Positions 42,222 to 51,501 of a DNA stretch of 64,000 bases are shown here, in pieces (position 1 is the stretch's first letter; every line of letters begins with the position of its first letter). The DNA is from Actinopolymorpha sp. NPDC004070 (lineage in GTDB: Bacteria; Actinomycetota; Actinomycetes; Propionibacteriales; Actinopolymorphaceae). The notes under the pieces were generated by a model. The model had not been told where the DNA came from, did not search any database, and saw only the letters and a list, made by a program, of their open reading frames with translations. The DNA is taken from the NCBI RefSeq assembly GCF_040610475.1, contig NZ_JBEXMJ010000014.1, positions 1 through 64,000 of the forward strand. The letters are read 5' to 3'. Made by a program: the position numbers and the translations under genes.

Positions 42222-42835
42222 TGCCGTCGGAGATCAAGAGCATGCGGGCCGTCGCCCATCCGGTCCGGCTGCGCATGCTGTCCCTGCTCACCGGTGCGGC
42301 CATGTCGGCCGCCGAGCTGGCCCAGGAGCTGGGCATCACCCACGCCAACGCGTCCTACCACCTGCGCCTGCTGGTGGCAGCCGGGATGCTGGAGCCGGCC
42401 GGTGAGGAGAACGTGCGCGGCGGAGTGGCCAAGCGCTACCGCTATCTCGTCCGCGCACCCGGGACGCCCGGAGCAGCGGGGTCGCCCGCGACGTCGGCCC
42501 CGACCACCACCCCGACGGCGACCGGCGAGGTCGACCTCGAGCAGCTGCCGGTCTGGCAGGCGATAGCCGACGAGCTCGTCCGGCGCGCGCACCACCAGGT
42601 CCGCACCGAGCACCCGGTGCTGCTCTCCGACGCCGAGTTGTGGGTCGAACCCGAAACCTGGCAGCGGGTGGTGGCCCTGGCCGCCGAGGCGTCCAACCTC
42701 CTGCACACCAACGCCCGCCGGGCGCGCACGTCCGGCACCATCCGGGTCAACGCGACCATGGCGCTGTTCGAGCTCGCCCAAAGGGACGCGCAGAAGAACG
42801 CCCGGAAGAACGCACAGAAGGAGCACGGGCGATGA
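42221..42835 (+). CDS. ArsR-type winged-helix regulator
   Basis: A 204-residue DNA-binding protein. The helix-turn-helix (about 5-75) is MRAVAHPVRLRMLSLLTGAAMSAAELAQELGITHANASYHLRLLVAAGML, typical of ArsR-like regulators without visible metal-binding Cys. A Pro/Thr-rich linker leads to a helical C-terminal domain (about 110-195) and a Lys/Gln-rich tail (RDAQKNARKNAQKEHGR). Its stop overlaps the MFS start as ATGA. It probably represses its own operon; its leaderless start would be blocked by binding near the -10 box. Confidence 0.87.
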   Translation: MPSEIKSMRAVAHPVRLRMLSLLTGAAMSAAELAQELGITHANASYHLRLLVAAGMLEPAGEENVRGGVAKRYRYLVRAPGTPGAAGSPATSAPTTTPTATGEVDLEQLPVWQAIADELVRRAHHQVRTEHPVLLSDAELWVEPETWQRVVALAAEASNLLHTNARRARTSGTIRVNATMALFELAQRDAQKNARKNAQKEHGR

Positions 42836-44076
42836 TCGACCGGCACTCGCTGGCGCCGCTGCGCCACCGACGTTTCCGCTACTTCCTCGGCGCCCGCTTC
42901 TCCACCCTGCTGGGCAGCGCGATCGCGCCGATCGCCGTGGCGTTCGCGGTGCTCGACCTCACCCACTCCCCGTCGGCCCTGGGCATGGTCCTCGCCGCCC
43001 GGACGATCCCGATGGTCGTGCTGGTGCTGTTCGGCGGAGTGCTCGCCGACCGGATCCGCCGCGACGTCGTGCTGCTCACCGCCAACCTCCTGTGCTTCGG
43101 CACCCAGTCGCTGGCGGCGATTCTGCTGCTCACCGGCACCGCCGACATCTGGCAGATCGCCGCGATCGAGGCGGTCAACGGCGCGGCCGCCGCGTTCACC
43201 TTCCCGGCGCTGCAGGGACTGATGCCGCAACTCGTGGACCGCACCGAACTCCAGCAGGCGAACGCGCTGAACGGCCTGAGCCGCAACATCACCATGATCG
43301 GCGGCGGGGCGGTGGGTGGTGCGCTGGTCGGCTTCCTCGGACCCGGTTGGGGGCTGGCCGTGGACGCGGTGACGTTCGGAGTGGCGGCGGTGCTGATCTC
43401 CCGGCTCCGGCTGGCCCGGGTCCCCCGCGAGCCTCAGCAGCGGTCCTCCACCTGGACCGACCTGCGGGTGGGCTGGCAGGAGTTCGTGTCCAGGCGCTGG
43501 GTCTGGGTGATCGTCGCGGCGTTCAGCGTGTTCAACGCGGTGACCGCGGGCGCCGTCCAGACCCTCGGACCGGTCATCGCCGACGAGACCTTCGGCCGGG
43601 TGGGCTGGGGACTGGTGCAGTCGGCGGGCGGTGTGGGCCTGGTGGTCGGCGCACTCGTCATGCTGCGCTGGCGGCCGCGCAGGCCGCTCGTGGTCGGCAT
43701 GCTCGGCTGCGGGGTCGCGGTGATCGAGCTTCTGGTGCTGGGGTTGTCGCCCACCCTCGCGCCCCTGCTCGCGATCGGTTTCCTGGTCGGCGTCGGCACC
43801 GACCTGTTCGGCATCGGCTGGGAGACCGCGTTGCAGGAACACGTCCCGACCGAACGGCTGTCCCGGGTCGCCTCCTACGACATGCTGGGGTCGCTGGTCG
43901 CCGTGCCGGTCGGGCAGCTCACCGCCGGGCCGCTGGCCGCGGTGTTCGGCGCTTCCGATGTGGTGGTGGGTGGCGCCGTCGTCCTCGCGGTGGTCGTGAC
44001 GCTGACCGTCGCGGACTCCTCCGTACGTGGGCTGCGCCGAACGCCCACCACTGCGCGAGTCGACACCCCGGCGTAG
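42832..44076 (+). CDS. MFS exporter (12 TM, MFS_3 type)
   Basis: A 414-residue transporter with about 12 helices. HRRFRYFLGARFSTLLGSAIAP is the usual opening, GGVLADRIRRDVVLL is motif A, and AVNGAAAAFTFPALQGLMPQLV resembles macrolide-type MFS_3 exporters. It is coupled to an ArsR-type regulator that precedes it, suggesting ligand-induced efflux of a drug or metabolite. The frame is open 192 bp upstream inside the regulator, without coding features. Confidence 0.9.
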   Translation: MIDRHSLAPLRHRRFRYFLGARFSTLLGSAIAPIAVAFAVLDLTHSPSALGMVLAARTIPMVVLVLFGGVLADRIRRDVVLLTANLLCFGTQSLAAILLLTGTADIWQIAAIEAVNGAAAAFTFPALQGLMPQLVDRTELQQANALNGLSRNITMIGGGAVGGALVGFLGPGWGLAVDAVTFGVAAVLISRLRLARVPREPQQRSSTWTDLRVGWQEFVSRRWVWVIVAAFSVFNAVTAGAVQTLGPVIADETFGRVGWGLVQSAGGVGLVVGALVMLRWRPRRPLVVGMLGCGVAVIELLVLGLSPTLAPLLAIGFLVGVGTDLFGIGWETALQEHVPTERLSRVASYDMLGSLVAVPVGQLTAGPLAAVFGASDVVVGGAVVLAVVVTLTVADSSVRGLRRTPTTARVDTPA

Positions 44077-44095
44077 GCCCGCGTCTGTTCCGGGG

Positions 44096-45742
44096 TCACT
44101 GGTAGGAGACGAACAGCGGGGCCGGGTCGACGTCCATGGTCTGCCGCGGGGTGAACGTCGGGCTGTCCGCCCGGTAGAAGTTCTTCCATCCCCACCGGAC
44201 GCCCGCCGGGGCGTCGCGGTGCAGCGTCTTCCAGGTCTCGAACTTCTGGCCGGGAGTGCCGAACCCGTCGGCGTGGATGAGGACCTGGATGTCGTCGTAG
44301 CCGGTGCGTACGTCGGACCGGTTCTTGATCATGCTCAGCTTGAACTGGTGCAGGATCAGCAGCTTCTGTGGCAGGTGGTGCGTCCGGGTGAAGTCGGCCA
44401 GCCATTCGGTCGTCCGGTTGATCTCGGCGGCCTGGACCGACCCGATCACCTTCATCGGCCGCTCGGGCGGCACGAGCCGCCACTCCGGGTCCAGCGCCAG
44501 GCCGACGTTCGGCAGCGCGAGCAGCGGGGCGTACTGCTTGGCCTGGGTCAGGAAGTCGGTGTAGCCGGGCTGCAGGTCCAGCACGACGTACAGGCCCTCC
44601 CGGTGCGCGGCGTCGACCCACGGCCGCAGCTTGCTGACCGGCGCCTCGCTGGAGTAGTTGCCGTCCGCTCCGGCGGAGGCGGAGGACACGGTGGTGATGA
44701 TCTCGAAGGCGGGTACGACCTTCTCCTTGCTCAGCGGCTGGTAGTCGGCCGCGACCCGCTTGGCCCGGGCGATGGCGTCGGCGAGCGGCTGCTGCCCGAG
44801 CGAGCCGAGCGCCGAGCTGCCCGGGTGGCCGTAGAGCGCCACCATGCGCCGGCCGGGGAACAGCAGTTGGCCGCCGCCGGGCAACTGGACCCCGGTCGCG
44901 GCCACGGCAACGCGGTCGCGCAGCTGGTCGGCGGTCCCGAACGCACTGCCCAGCGCGAGGACCCGGGGCGCACCGTCCTTGGCGAGTGCGGTGATCGCAC
45001 TGCCGTCGGCGCGCGGGTCGGCCGTGCTGGTCCGCACCACCCGCGCACCGCCGGCGCGCGCAGTCGCCGTGGCCGCCTGGCCTGCGGGCTGGTCGAGTGC
45101 GAGGACCACCAGATCCTTCAGAGGGGCGGGCGGTCGGATCCCGGCCACGGCGTCGCCGGACGCGTTCGGTGCCACCGTCGGCGACGGCGACGCAGCTGGA
45201 TGCTGTCGCGCCCACGCCGTGGCCCTGGCACCCACCGGCAGGACCGTGCGTACCTTCAGCCGGCTCAGCTCGGCGCGCACCGCGTCTCCGGCCGCACTGC
45301 TTCCGGTGGCACCGCCTCCGGCCGCCGGAGTGACCAGCAGGGGTACGCCGAGCCGTTCGGCGGTCTCGGTGGCCTTGGCGAGGCCGGCCCGGTCGCCGTC
45401 GGCAACCAGGACCGCGGCCGGTGACCGCTGATAGAGAGCCCGGCTCGCGCCGAGTGCCAGCTGTGCCGCGGTCGTTCCGGCGACCACCGTGGTCGCGTCC
45501 TTCGGCACGGCGGTGACGGCCTGCACCTGCTTCGGACCCGCGTCGGCATTGCCACCCGCGTCCGCCCCCGCGCCCGCCTTCGGGCCGCCACCTGCATCGC
45601 CACGCTGCTCCGTCGCCCCCGATGTACACCCGGCGACCGCTAGCACGCCGACGAGCACGGCCATCAGCAGACGCGAGCGACTCCGGGCAGGGATCGCCCG
45701 GGCCGCGCCCGTCCACCGACCGCAGCCCCCGTTGAAGATCAT
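44096..45742 (-). CDS. Lipoprotein of unknown function, possible TIM-barrel domain
   Basis: A 548-residue exported protein. After a basic leader, ALVGVL-type hydrophobic residues end in the lipobox LAVAGC (lipidated C39). The first half has alternating strand-helix elements with repeated VVAG/VLVADGD/VLPVGA-like blocks, reminiscent of cell-wall-binding repeat proteins. The second half (about 340-548: FEIITTVSSASAGADG, LYVVLDLQPGYTDFL, VGLALDPEW, KLLILHQFKLSMI, IHADGFG) looks like a glycosidase-type barrel. No family was assigned. ATG 45742 lacks a Shine-Dalgarno site; ATG 45664 is an alternative. Confidence 0.65.
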   Translation of the reverse strand: MIFNGGCGRWTGAARAIPARSRSRLLMAVLVGVLAVAGCTSGATEQRGDAGGGPKAGAGADAGGNADAGPKQVQAVTAVPKDATTVVAGTTAAQLALGASRALYQRSPAAVLVADGDRAGLAKATETAERLGVPLLVTPAAGGGATGSSAAGDAVRAELSRLKVRTVLPVGARATAWARQHPAASPSPTVAPNASGDAVAGIRPPAPLKDLVVLALDQPAGQAATATARAGGARVVRTSTADPRADGSAITALAKDGAPRVLALGSAFGTADQLRDRVAVAATGVQLPGGGQLLFPGRRMVALYGHPGSSALGSLGQQPLADAIARAKRVAADYQPLSKEKVVPAFEIITTVSSASAGADGNYSSEAPVSKLRPWVDAAHREGLYVVLDLQPGYTDFLTQAKQYAPLLALPNVGLALDPEWRLVPPERPMKVIGSVQAAEINRTTEWLADFTRTHHLPQKLLILHQFKLSMIKNRSDVRTGYDDIQVLIHADGFGTPGQKFETWKTLHRDAPAGVRWGWKNFYRADSPTFTPRQTMDVDPAPLFVSYQ

Positions 45743-45818
45743 GGCCCGAGCCTAACGGTCGCATGCGGTAGGCGGGCGCGCACACGCCGCCGCACCGGCC
45801 GAACGCCGACGCCTCGAT

Positions 45819-45851
45819 TCCGGGCTCACTCCGGGCTCACTCCGGGCTCAC
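45819..45851. repeat. 11-bp tandem repeat at the GH5 3' end
   Basis: Three exact copies of TCCGGGCTCAC (45819, 45830, 45841) run into the GH5 stop codon (complement TCA, 45848-45850). Every unit contains TCA, so the array places stop codons of the minus strand in all three frames, because 11 is not a multiple of three. Confidence 0.9.
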
Positions 45852-47617
45852 TCCGTTGGCGCCCCGGTGATGCTCGTACCTTGCTTGGTCAGCGTGTAGT
45901 CGACGACCTCACCACTCCAGAAGTGGAACCGCAGGTGCACCACGCCGTCGTCGAGTTCGGCGAAGAACGCCGGCAGCAGCCTGATCTCGCCGGTGTCGTA
46001 GGAGGGAACGAAGGACGCACCGAACTCCTTGTAGGACGTCCAGTTCGCCGGTCCAGCGTTGCTCCCGTCGGGGTAGACGGCCTCCATCGTGGCCAGCCGG
46101 TCGCCGTTGAACGCGGTCGGGACGGCGAATGTGCCCGACGTACCCGTCGCCGCCCTCACCATCGGCCGGTCCACCACCACGACCTCGAACTTCCAGGTCG
46201 AGCCGGCGGAGAACCTCGCGGTCAGGACGGCGTTCGTGCCGTAGGCTCCGCCCTCGGTCAGCGACGCCAGCAGGCCTGCACGGAACGTCAGCCGGTCACC
46301 GTCCAGCACGTAGTACCGCCCGGCCCGCAGCACCCGGTCGGCGTACTCGATCCGGACCAGCCGGTTGCCGTTGAGGTTCAGGGTGACCGACTGGTCGGCG
46401 GGTGCCGCGCCCTTGCCCACGAACACCAGGTCGCTGCTCGCGGTGGACGAACGCGCCACCCAGCTCGTCCGCATCACGTCGTAGAGGTCGGTGTCGCGCC
46501 ACCGGTAGGCGACCCGGTCGAAGTGCTGGCCGTTGTCCCACAACATCGTGGTGATGTGCCGCTGCCGGGCGTAGTAGCCGAGGTACTCGAAGAACTTCAG
46601 CTTCTCGCCCTGCTCGATCGTGCCGGTGAACTTGTCGAAACCCAACAGGCCGTACTCCCCCAACACGACCGGGATGCCGGCCGCGACCAGCGTGTCGTGC
46701 ACCCGGTCGAAGGCGTCGGTCAGGTCCTGCTCAGCGGCGTCGTCGAAGCGGGTGCCACCGGCGACGTTCACGCTGAACGGGTAGTACCCGTAGTAGTGCA
46801 CGGTGGCGATGATCCGGTTGTCGTGCAGCGTGTCGATGGTCTTCTTCAGTTCGTCCAGGCGGGCCTGTGACGGCGAGCCGGTGAGCGTGGGCAGCACCAG
46901 CGGCCGGTCGGCGTTGCGCCCGCCGGAGTCGCGCACGATCTGGTGGAACGACGTGTTCAGCTCGTCCAGCCACCGGAAGTACTCCGGCGCGTCGGCGTTC
47001 CAGTCGCCGGAGAAGCGCGGCTCGTTGATGCTCTCCAGCATCAGCCGGTCCGGCTTGTCCCGCAGCCGCTCGGCGATCTGCGTCCAGCCCGCGCGGTACT
47101 TCGCCAGCACCTCGTCGTGCTTCGCCGGCATCTCGATGACCCAGGTGCTCGAGTCGTGGTGCATGTTGACCATCACGTAGAAACCGGTCTGCAACGCCCA
47201 GTCCACGACCTGTTCCACCCGGTCCAGGTAGGCCGGGTCGATCGTGTAGTCGGGCGCGGGACCCATGTGCTGGAACCACGTCACCGGAATCCGGATGCTG
47301 CGGTAGCCCTGCGCCCTCAGCTTCTGCAGGAACTCCCTCGTCACCCGCGGGTTGCCCCACGACGTCTCGTCCGGGCCGGTGGAGTCGAAGGTGTTGCCGA
47401 GGTTCCATCCCGGCTGCATGGCGTCGACATAGGCCTGCAGGTCACCGGCCTGCGCTGCGTTGACCTGCGCGGCGCTGGCCTGTGCGTCACTGGCCTGCGC
47501 GTCGTTGGCTGACATGGCACGTCCCTGGGCGAGAGCGGGTCCGCCGGCGGACGACAACGCCAGGGCCAGTGCGATCGTGAACACCGCGACAAGGGCCTGC
47601 CTGGTACGTCCGAACAT
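45848..47617 (-). CDS. Secreted GH5 endoglucanase-type enzyme with C-terminal modules
   Basis: A 589-residue exported glycosidase. A signal peptide (cleavage near ALA-QG, about 30) is followed by an Ala/Gln/Ser repeat linker. The GH5 catalytic domain (about 60-385) has E199 in ESINEP as acid/base and E321 in VVLGEYG as nucleophile, with the support residues NMHHDSS and HYYGYYP. Two beta-type modules (about 393-480 and 490-589) resemble CBM_X2/CBM46 modules that extend the active cleft. It likely cleaves cellulose, xyloglucan or mannan. ATG 47617 has GGAAAGG 9 nt upstream; the frame's GTG at 47653 does not. Confidence 0.92.
   Translation of the reverse strand: MFGRTRQALVAVFTIALALALSSAGGPALAQGRAMSANDAQASDAQASAAQVNAAQAGDLQAYVDAMQPGWNLGNTFDSTGPDETSWGNPRVTREFLQKLRAQGYRSIRIPVTWFQHMGPAPDYTIDPAYLDRVEQVVDWALQTGFYVMVNMHHDSSTWVIEMPAKHDEVLAKYRAGWTQIAERLRDKPDRLMLESINEPRFSGDWNADAPEYFRWLDELNTSFHQIVRDSGGRNADRPLVLPTLTGSPSQARLDELKKTIDTLHDNRIIATVHYYGYYPFSVNVAGGTRFDDAAEQDLTDAFDRVHDTLVAAGIPVVLGEYGLLGFDKFTGTIEQGEKLKFFEYLGYYARQRHITTMLWDNGQHFDRVAYRWRDTDLYDVMRTSWVARSSTASSDLVFVGKGAAPADQSVTLNLNGNRLVRIEYADRVLRAGRYYVLDGDRLTFRAGLLASLTEGGAYGTNAVLTARFSAGSTWKFEVVVVDRPMVRAATGTSGTFAVPTAFNGDRLATMEAVYPDGSNAGPANWTSYKEFGASFVPSYDTGEIRLLPAFFAELDDGVVHLRFHFWSGEVVDYTLTKQGTSITGAPTE
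47444..47515 (-). repeat. Repetitive linker of the GH5 enzyme
   Basis: Residues 35-58 are built from related units (SANDAQASDAQASAAQVNAAQ), seen in DNA as repeated GCCTGCGC/GGCCTG-type 15-bp steps. The linker joins the signal peptide to the catalytic domain and is likely flexible. Confidence 0.7.
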
Positions 47618-47734
47618 GCGGCACGACCTTTCCGGTGGACCTTTCCCGGACACGAACGCACCGGAGCGTAGTTACGCGTACCCGCTTGTTCCAGGGGTGA
47701 CGACGTTCCGGGTCGGCCGGGTTCGGCCCTGCGC

Positions 47735-49627
47735 TCACACGGTCGCGGTGTCCGGGTCCTCCTCGGCCTCCACCACCAGCTCCTCCGCCCACAGCCGGCG
47801 CATCTCCGGGCAGGTTTCCAGCAGGTGCGGCAGCGGTCCGCTCCCGACGACCCGGCCGCGGTCGAGCACCACCACCTGGTCGGCGCGTTGCAGCGCCGCC
47901 TTTCGGTGGGACACCACCAGTACCGTCTCCGGCCCGCGTCCTTCCTTGGCGGCGTCGGCGATCCGGTCCCACAGCAGATGCTCGGTCTCCACGTCCAGCG
48001 CGGACGACAGGTCGTCGACCACCAGCAGGTCGGGATTGCGTACGAGAGCCCGGGCCGCGGTCGCCCGCTGCACCTGGCCGCCGGACAGCCGGACGCCGCG
48101 CGGTCCGACCACCGTCTCCAGCCCTTCGGGCATCTCGGCGAGGTCGCGCTCCAGCGCGGCCAGCCGCATCGCGCCGGCGAGGGTCTCGGCGTCGGCGGGC
48201 CAGCCCAGCAGGAGGTTCTCCTGTAGTGAGTCCGAGAACAGCCGCGGCACCTGTCCGGCGTAGGCGACCCGCCCGGGCACCAGGAACGTGCCCGGGTCGT
48301 CCACCTGTTCGTCGTTCCAGCGCACCATGCCGGAGGTGGCCGGCAGCAGACCGAGCAGCGCCCGCACCAGCGTCGTCTTGCCCGCGCCGACGGCGCCGGT
48401 GACGACGGTGAAGGATCCGCGTTCGACCCGCAGGTCGACATCACTGATCCCGCCGGCGCCGTCGTGGTGGCGTACGGTCAGCCCGCGTACCTCCAGGGAG
48501 CGCAGCCGGTCACCTGCCCCGGCCCGGTCCGGCACCTCGGTGAGCACCGGCGGGGGCTCTTCGTCGAACCACACCTGACTGTGCCGGGCCAGGTCGTCGG
48601 CGGTCTCGTGGTCGGCCATCAGCCGGGTGAGCCGCTCGGTGGCGACCGCGCCCTGGGGGATGCGGTAGAGCATCCGGCCGAGGATGCGCGGCAGCATGGT
48701 CAGCCAGCCGACGTAGCTGGTGAACAACGCCAGGTCGCCGACGGTGAAGTCGCCGCGCCGCATCGCCGGTGCGGCCAGCAGCAGCACCAGGCCGATGCTC
48801 ACCTCGACGGTCGCACCGGTGACCGTGTCCAGCATGTCCATCGCCAACCGGTCCTTGACGGCGGCCTGACGTCGGCGCCGGTTGTGCGCCCGCAGCCGGT
48901 CCAGGACGGCGTTCTCCGCACCGGCGGTCTTGATCGCGAGTACGCCCGCGAACGTCTCGCCCACGAACGCCGTCACCGCCGCACCGAGCTCGCGTGCCCG
49001 GGCGTGGATGCGCCGGATCACCTCGCTCAGCACCCGGATGAGGACCACCACGACTGTCAGCGGTAGCACCAGGACCACGGTGATCACCGGGTCGATCGAG
49101 GTCATGATGGCGAACGCCCCGATGCCGAACAGCACCGCACCGATCAGGTCGACGCCGTTGTCCGTGGCGATCACGAGGTCCTCGACGTCGTCGCGGAAGC
49201 GCGACACGGCCTCACCGGAGGAGTGCGGCAGCCGGCTCGCGGCCGGGCCGCGCGCGGTGAGGATCGACCTGAGCGCGTTCGACCGCAGCATGGTGCCCGC
49301 ACCGATCCACCAGTACGGCCAGATGTTCACCGCGAACCAGAACACCCCGCCACGTGCCGCCTCCGCCGCGACGAACGCCGCGCACAGCCACAGCGCGGTG
49401 TCCAGGCCGGCGGCGCTGTGGCCGCTGATCTGGTCGAACAGCCCCTTGAGGATCAGCCCGGTGAGCAGCGGTACGACGAAGAACAGCGACCACAGCAGGC
49501 CGCCCACGACGTAGCGGCGCAGGTCGAACCCCACCAGCCGGCGCATGACGAGGAGCACGCCGGACCGCCAGCTCACCGGCGGCCGGGTCGCCCGCGGCCC
49601 GGTGGTGGTCTCGGTCGGGGTGCTCAT
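47735..49627 (-). CDS. ABC exporter half with degenerate Walker B
   Basis: A 630-residue permease-ATPase. The ATPase has GAVGAGKTT (Walker A), LSGGQVQRA (signature) and VVSHRKA (switch His), but Walker B reads LLVVDDLSSALD, with Asp in place of the catalytic Glu. This is typical of the non-hydrolysing site in heterodimeric exporters. Its partner (49624-51426) has the complementary defect, so the two would share one degenerate and one active ATP site. Its start overlaps the partner's stop by 4 bp. The cargo is unknown. Confidence 0.93.
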   Translation of the reverse strand: MSTPTETTTGPRATRPPVSWRSGVLLVMRRLVGFDLRRYVVGGLLWSLFFVVPLLTGLILKGLFDQISGHSAAGLDTALWLCAAFVAAEAARGGVFWFAVNIWPYWWIGAGTMLRSNALRSILTARGPAASRLPHSSGEAVSRFRDDVEDLVIATDNGVDLIGAVLFGIGAFAIMTSIDPVITVVLVLPLTVVVVLIRVLSEVIRRIHARARELGAAVTAFVGETFAGVLAIKTAGAENAVLDRLRAHNRRRRQAAVKDRLAMDMLDTVTGATVEVSIGLVLLLAAPAMRRGDFTVGDLALFTSYVGWLTMLPRILGRMLYRIPQGAVATERLTRLMADHETADDLARHSQVWFDEEPPPVLTEVPDRAGAGDRLRSLEVRGLTVRHHDGAGGISDVDLRVERGSFTVVTGAVGAGKTTLVRALLGLLPATSGMVRWNDEQVDDPGTFLVPGRVAYAGQVPRLFSDSLQENLLLGWPADAETLAGAMRLAALERDLAEMPEGLETVVGPRGVRLSGGQVQRATAARALVRNPDLLVVDDLSSALDVETEHLLWDRIADAAKEGRGPETVLVVSHRKAALQRADQVVVLDRGRVVGSGPLPHLLETCPEMRRLWAEELVVEAEEDPDTATV

Positions 49628-51426
49628 CGGCGTACTCCACTCATCACTTCGTGCTCGGGCCGGTCCGGCCTGCCAGGTCCCGGCACGGTCAGGCCCGCGG
49701 CGGCCAGCAGGTGCGCGAACCTGCTGTCGGGGTCCGCGGCCAGCGCCTCGCGCCGGCCGTACTCCACCACCCGGCCGTCGTCGACGACGGCGATCTTGTC
49801 CACCCGGGCGAGGGAGGACAACCGGTGGGCGATCAGTACGGCCGTACGGTCGGTCAGCAGCCGGTCGATCGCGCCCTCGATGTGGTGCTCGGTCGCCGGG
49901 TCGAGCCGGCTGGACGCCTCGTCCAGCACGACCAGCCCCGGGTCGGACAGGAACGCCCGGGCGAAGGCCAGCAGCTGCGCCTCGCCGGCGGACACCCCAC
50001 CGCCCTGGGAGCCGAGCACGGTGTCCAGGCCGTCGGGCAGGGACGCCAGCCAGTCGCCCAGCCCGACCTCGGCGACCACCTCCCGCAGCAGGTCGTCGTC
50101 GGCGCCCTGGCGGAACATCATCAGGTTGTCGCGCACGCTGGCGGCGAACAGCTGGACGTCCTGGGTGACCACGCAGATCCGGCGATGCACCGAGGCGAGG
50201 TCGGTGTCGCGCAGGTCGACCCCGCCGAGCCGGACGCTTCCCCGGGTCGGGTCGTACAGCCGCAGCACCATCCGGGCGATCGTGGTCTTCCCGCTGCCCG
50301 TACGCCCCACCAGGCCGAGTGTCTCCCCCGGTGACAACTCGATGTTGACATCGGTAAGCACCGGCTCGTCGTCGTCGGCGTAGGCGAAGTGCACGCCGGA
50401 CAGCTCCAGCCGCAGCGGCCCGGTCGCGGGCAGCGGCGTGGGGTCGGCGGGTTCGGGCAGGGTGCGTTCCTCCGCGAGCAGTCCGCCGATCCGGGCCACG
50501 CCCGCGAGCGCCTTCTGGTACTGCTGCAGCTGGTCGATGATCCGCTCGAACGGCGCCCGCACCATCTGGGTGTACTGGAACAACAGCACGGCCGTTCCCA
50601 CGGTCAGCGTGCCCGACTGCTGCACCCAGGCGGCGAGCCCCAGCACGAGCGCGGTCCCGGCGGCGAACGCGAGGTTGGTGAGGGCGAACAGCCCGCCGCC
50701 GACGCGTTCGGCGCGCAGTTCGGCGCGGTAGACGTCGGCGCTGGTGCGGTGGAACCTCCTCACCACGTGCTCCCCCGCGCCGTTGGCCCGGATGTCCTCG
50801 GCCCCGGCCAGCCGCTCCTCCAGGGCGCCGAACAACGCGGCGAACTTCTCGCGTACGCGGGTCATCGCGGGCACCGCGACGCGCTGGGCGCGCACCATGA
50901 ACCAGCCGATGAGGACGCAGTACGCCAGCAGGACGGCGCCGATGCGCAGGTCGACGTTGAGCACCACGACCAGCACGCCGACCAGGAGCAGCAGGCTGGC
51001 GACGACGTCGAGCAGGAACGCCACCACGAAGTCGGCCAGCGCCACCACGTCACCGTCGACGCGCTCGATCATCTCGCCCGGGGTGCGCTTGCCGTGGTAG
51101 GCCATGTCCAGGCCTAGGGCGTGCTCGGCGAGGCGTTCGCGCAGCCGGTTGGTGCCGTCCCAGGCGAGCCGGCTGGCCAGCCAGGCGGTCAGCATCCGGG
51201 CCAGCTGGCCGAACACCGCGAGCCCGAGGTATCCCACCGCGAGGAACGTGAGCTGGCCCGTGCCCGCACCGGCGATCGCGTCGTCGACGAACCTGCGGGT
51301 GAGCTGCGGCGCCAGCAGCGGCAACACGGTGGCGACCAGGATCACCACGGCCAGGGCGAGCGCCGCCCGCCGCCCGGGCCAGAGCAGGCGCAGGACGACA
51401 CGACGGGGGGAGGGGGAAGTAGACAT
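49624..51426 (-). CDS. ABC exporter half with atypical signature
   Basis: A 600-residue permease-ATPase, first gene of the pair. It has GRTGSGKTT (Walker A), LVVLDEASSRLD (Walker B with Glu) and VLIAHRLSS (switch), while the signature reads VSAGEAQLL instead of LSGGQ. In the heterodimer this altered signature faces the partner's Asp-type Walker B, forming the degenerate site. The start is ATG 51426 with GAGGCGG just upstream; the frame extends to a TTG at 51465 that is unlikely to be used. Confidence 0.93.
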   Translation of the reverse strand: MSTSPSPRRVVLRLLWPGRRAALALAVVILVATVLPLLAPQLTRRFVDDAIAGAGTGQLTFLAVGYLGLAVFGQLARMLTAWLASRLAWDGTNRLRERLAEHALGLDMAYHGKRTPGEMIERVDGDVVALADFVVAFLLDVVASLLLLVGVLVVVLNVDLRIGAVLLAYCVLIGWFMVRAQRVAVPAMTRVREKFAALFGALEERLAGAEDIRANGAGEHVVRRFHRTSADVYRAELRAERVGGGLFALTNLAFAAGTALVLGLAAWVQQSGTLTVGTAVLLFQYTQMVRAPFERIIDQLQQYQKALAGVARIGGLLAEERTLPEPADPTPLPATGPLRLELSGVHFAYADDDEPVLTDVNIELSPGETLGLVGRTGSGKTTIARMVLRLYDPTRGSVRLGGVDLRDTDLASVHRRICVVTQDVQLFAASVRDNLMMFRQGADDDLLREVVAEVGLGDWLASLPDGLDTVLGSQGGGVSAGEAQLLAFARAFLSDPGLVVLDEASSRLDPATEHHIEGAIDRLLTDRTAVLIAHRLSSLARVDKIAVVDDGRVVEYGRREALAADPDSRFAHLLAAAGLTVPGPGRPDRPEHEVMSGVRR

Positions 51427-51501
51427 GACCGCCTCGACGCTACGAGGCGGACCGCCGCGCGGCAATTGGTTTACGGGGGAGGCGACACCCTAGGTCTTCC
51501 C

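Noticed and set aside
51427..51465. Upstream TTG start for the ABC exporter half
   Set aside because: TTG is rare and has no Shine-Dalgarno site; ATG 51426 gives the normal start before the first helix.
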